Below are positions 50,070 to 50,860 of a stretch of 50,860 bases of DNA, piece by piece. The stretch lies in assembly GCA_024644015.1 (NCBI GenBank), contig JAHELV010000006.1:44052-94911 (forward strand), given 5' to 3'. The position numbers and the translations under genes are program-made. How positions within the stretch are numbered: position 1 is the stretch's first letter; each line of letters begins with the position of its first letter. The notes under the pieces were generated by a model that was given only the letters and a program-made list of their open reading frames with translations, was not told the origin of the DNA and ran no database searches. The stretch comes from Nitriliruptorales bacterium. GTDB taxonomy: Bacteria; Actinomycetota; Nitriliruptoria; Euzebyales; JAHELV01.

Positions 50070-50830
50070 ATCACCCCCAGTTCTTCGAACAGGTCGGCCA
50101 CCGCGGACGCCGCCTCCGGTCCGTGTCCGAGCACGACCGTCTCGGTCTTCTGCTCGCGCGGCTGCTTGAGCCGTAGCTTGCGCAGGCCGCCCGGGCTGGC
50201 CTGCGGAGCGAAGGTGCGCACGGTCGCCTTCCGTGCACGCATCCGACCCTTGATCGCGGGGTAGCGGGGCAGATTGAGCCCTTCTTTGACCGCGACGGCC
50301 GCCGGCAGGGGCAGCTCGTACAGCTCGTTCCCGTCATCGACCTGCCGTCGCACACGGATACCGCCGTCGACGAACTCGACACCTTTGATGCCGGCGACGA
50401 TCGGCACGCCCAACGCGTGCGCCACACGGATGCCGACCTGGTAGTTGCCGGCATCCGGCGACTCGTTGCCGAACAGGATGAGGTCGAACGTGGTTCCCTC
50501 GGACGCCAGCGTCGTGATCGCCTCGGTGATCGCGGTGGCGGTGGCCTGCGGATCCCAGTCGGTCTCGCTGATCTCGAGCAGGACGCCGTTGTCGATGCCC
50601 ATCGAGATCGCCTGCCGCACCTGCTCGTCGGCCTCGGAAGGACCCAGACTGAGCACGGTCGAGCTTCCACCGTGCTCGCCGACGATGCGTACCGCCTCCT
50701 CGACGGCACACTCGTCGTGCGGGCTCATCGTGAAGCCCAGATGGCGCGTGTCGATCCGCTGTTCGTCGGCGGTCAGGTTGATCCGTGCCCCCGGCGCGGG
50801 GACGCGCTTGATGCAGACCAGGACGTCCAC
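50066..50830 (-). CDS. etfB: electron transfer flavoprotein beta subunit
   Basis: 254 residues; AMP-binding ETF subunit that docks with acyl-CoA dehydrogenases. The start VDVLVCIKRVPAPG is typical. MSPHDECAVEEAVRI, LFGNESPDAGNYQVGIRVA and LPRYPAIKGRMRARK are family signatures; the last is the recognition-loop region near residues 188-203. GTG at 50830 follows GAGGT eight bases upstream. The upstream sequence up to the window edge contains AGCGAGCGGAGCGAGGTGAC, a short GC-rich motif reminiscent of the repeat at the other end of the window. Confidence 0.96.
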   Translation of the reverse strand: MDVLVCIKRVPAPGARINLTADEQRIDTRHLGFTMSPHDECAVEEAVRIVGEHGGSSTVLSLGPSEADEQVRQAISMGIDNGVLLEISETDWDPQATATAITEAITTLASEGTTFDLILFGNESPDAGNYQVGIRVAHALGVPIVAGIKGVEFVDGGIRVRRQVDDGNELYELPLPAAVAVKEGLNLPRYPAIKGRMRARKATVRTFAPQASPGGLRKLRLKQPREQKTETVVLGHGPEAASAVADLFEELGVM

Positions 50831-50860
50831 TTAGTCACCTCGCTCCGCTCGCTTCCTAAC

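Overview
The window is about 51 kb of high-GC DNA. It shows frequent GTG and TTG starts, 4-bp start/stop overlaps (ATGA, GTGA, TTGA), lipobox lipoproteins, SURF1 and EtfBA. Its ispF-cysS-rlmB order is one typical of Actinobacteria. This fits an actinobacterium outside the well-known mycobacterial and streptomycete lineages; the lineage is inferred and no rRNA is present to place it. I saw no tRNA, rRNA, insertion sequence or CRISPR array. The gene content reads as ordinary chromosome with accessory patches.

Layout. 1-5020: three tandem 34-bp repeats abut ispF, followed by cysS and a SpoU-family rRNA methyltransferase, an opposing membrane protein, a SURF1 protein and a NagD-type HAD phosphatase. 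5035-12115: a GAF sensor kinase whose phospho-acceptor histidine is an aspartate, a gamma-glutamyltransferase, a TerB-like/CbxX AAA+ ATPase, and a transmembrane Ser/Thr pseudokinase with a PQQ-type beta-propeller. 12432-18631: a rightward set with two solute-binding-like proteins (one fused to a VWA domain), a membrane protein and PspA, then an ADP-ribosylglycohydrolase and a secreted protein. This looks like an envelope-stress module. 18650-21000: an M20D amidohydrolase and two paralogous three-helix membrane proteins.

21217-26100: a leftward five-gene cluster of GNAT acyltransferase, N-succinylamino acid racemase-type enolase, flavin-reductase-like protein, M20 deacylase and a P-loop protein. 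GNAT, racemase and M20 together match the logic of the known D- to L-amino acid conversion through N-succinyl intermediates. The P-loop protein and flavoprotein are unexplained additions. 26221-30945: a C2H2 zinc finger joined to a UspA-like domain, MsrB, a stand-alone 5'-3' exonuclease and aminopeptidase N. 31086-39352: a beta-propeller lipoprotein, aldo/keto reductase, GH13 alpha-glucosidase, small protein, SDR, lipoprotein and amidohydrolase.

39555-44469: a divergent GntR/UTRA regulator, a double DUF427 protein, a 2OG-Fe(II) dioxygenase-like protein, an EnvC-like M23 peptidase with a natural glycine-serine linker, a decayed methyltransferase and an ASCH-winged-helix protein. 44560-50830: an acyl-CoA mutase large subunit whose specificity residues match isobutyryl-CoA mutase, a repeat-rich intergenic region, a short J-domain protein, thioredoxin, flavin reductase, pentapeptide-repeat protein and EtfA/EtfB. 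Several genes appear to be leaderless, with TANNNT placed 6-8 nt before the start codon.
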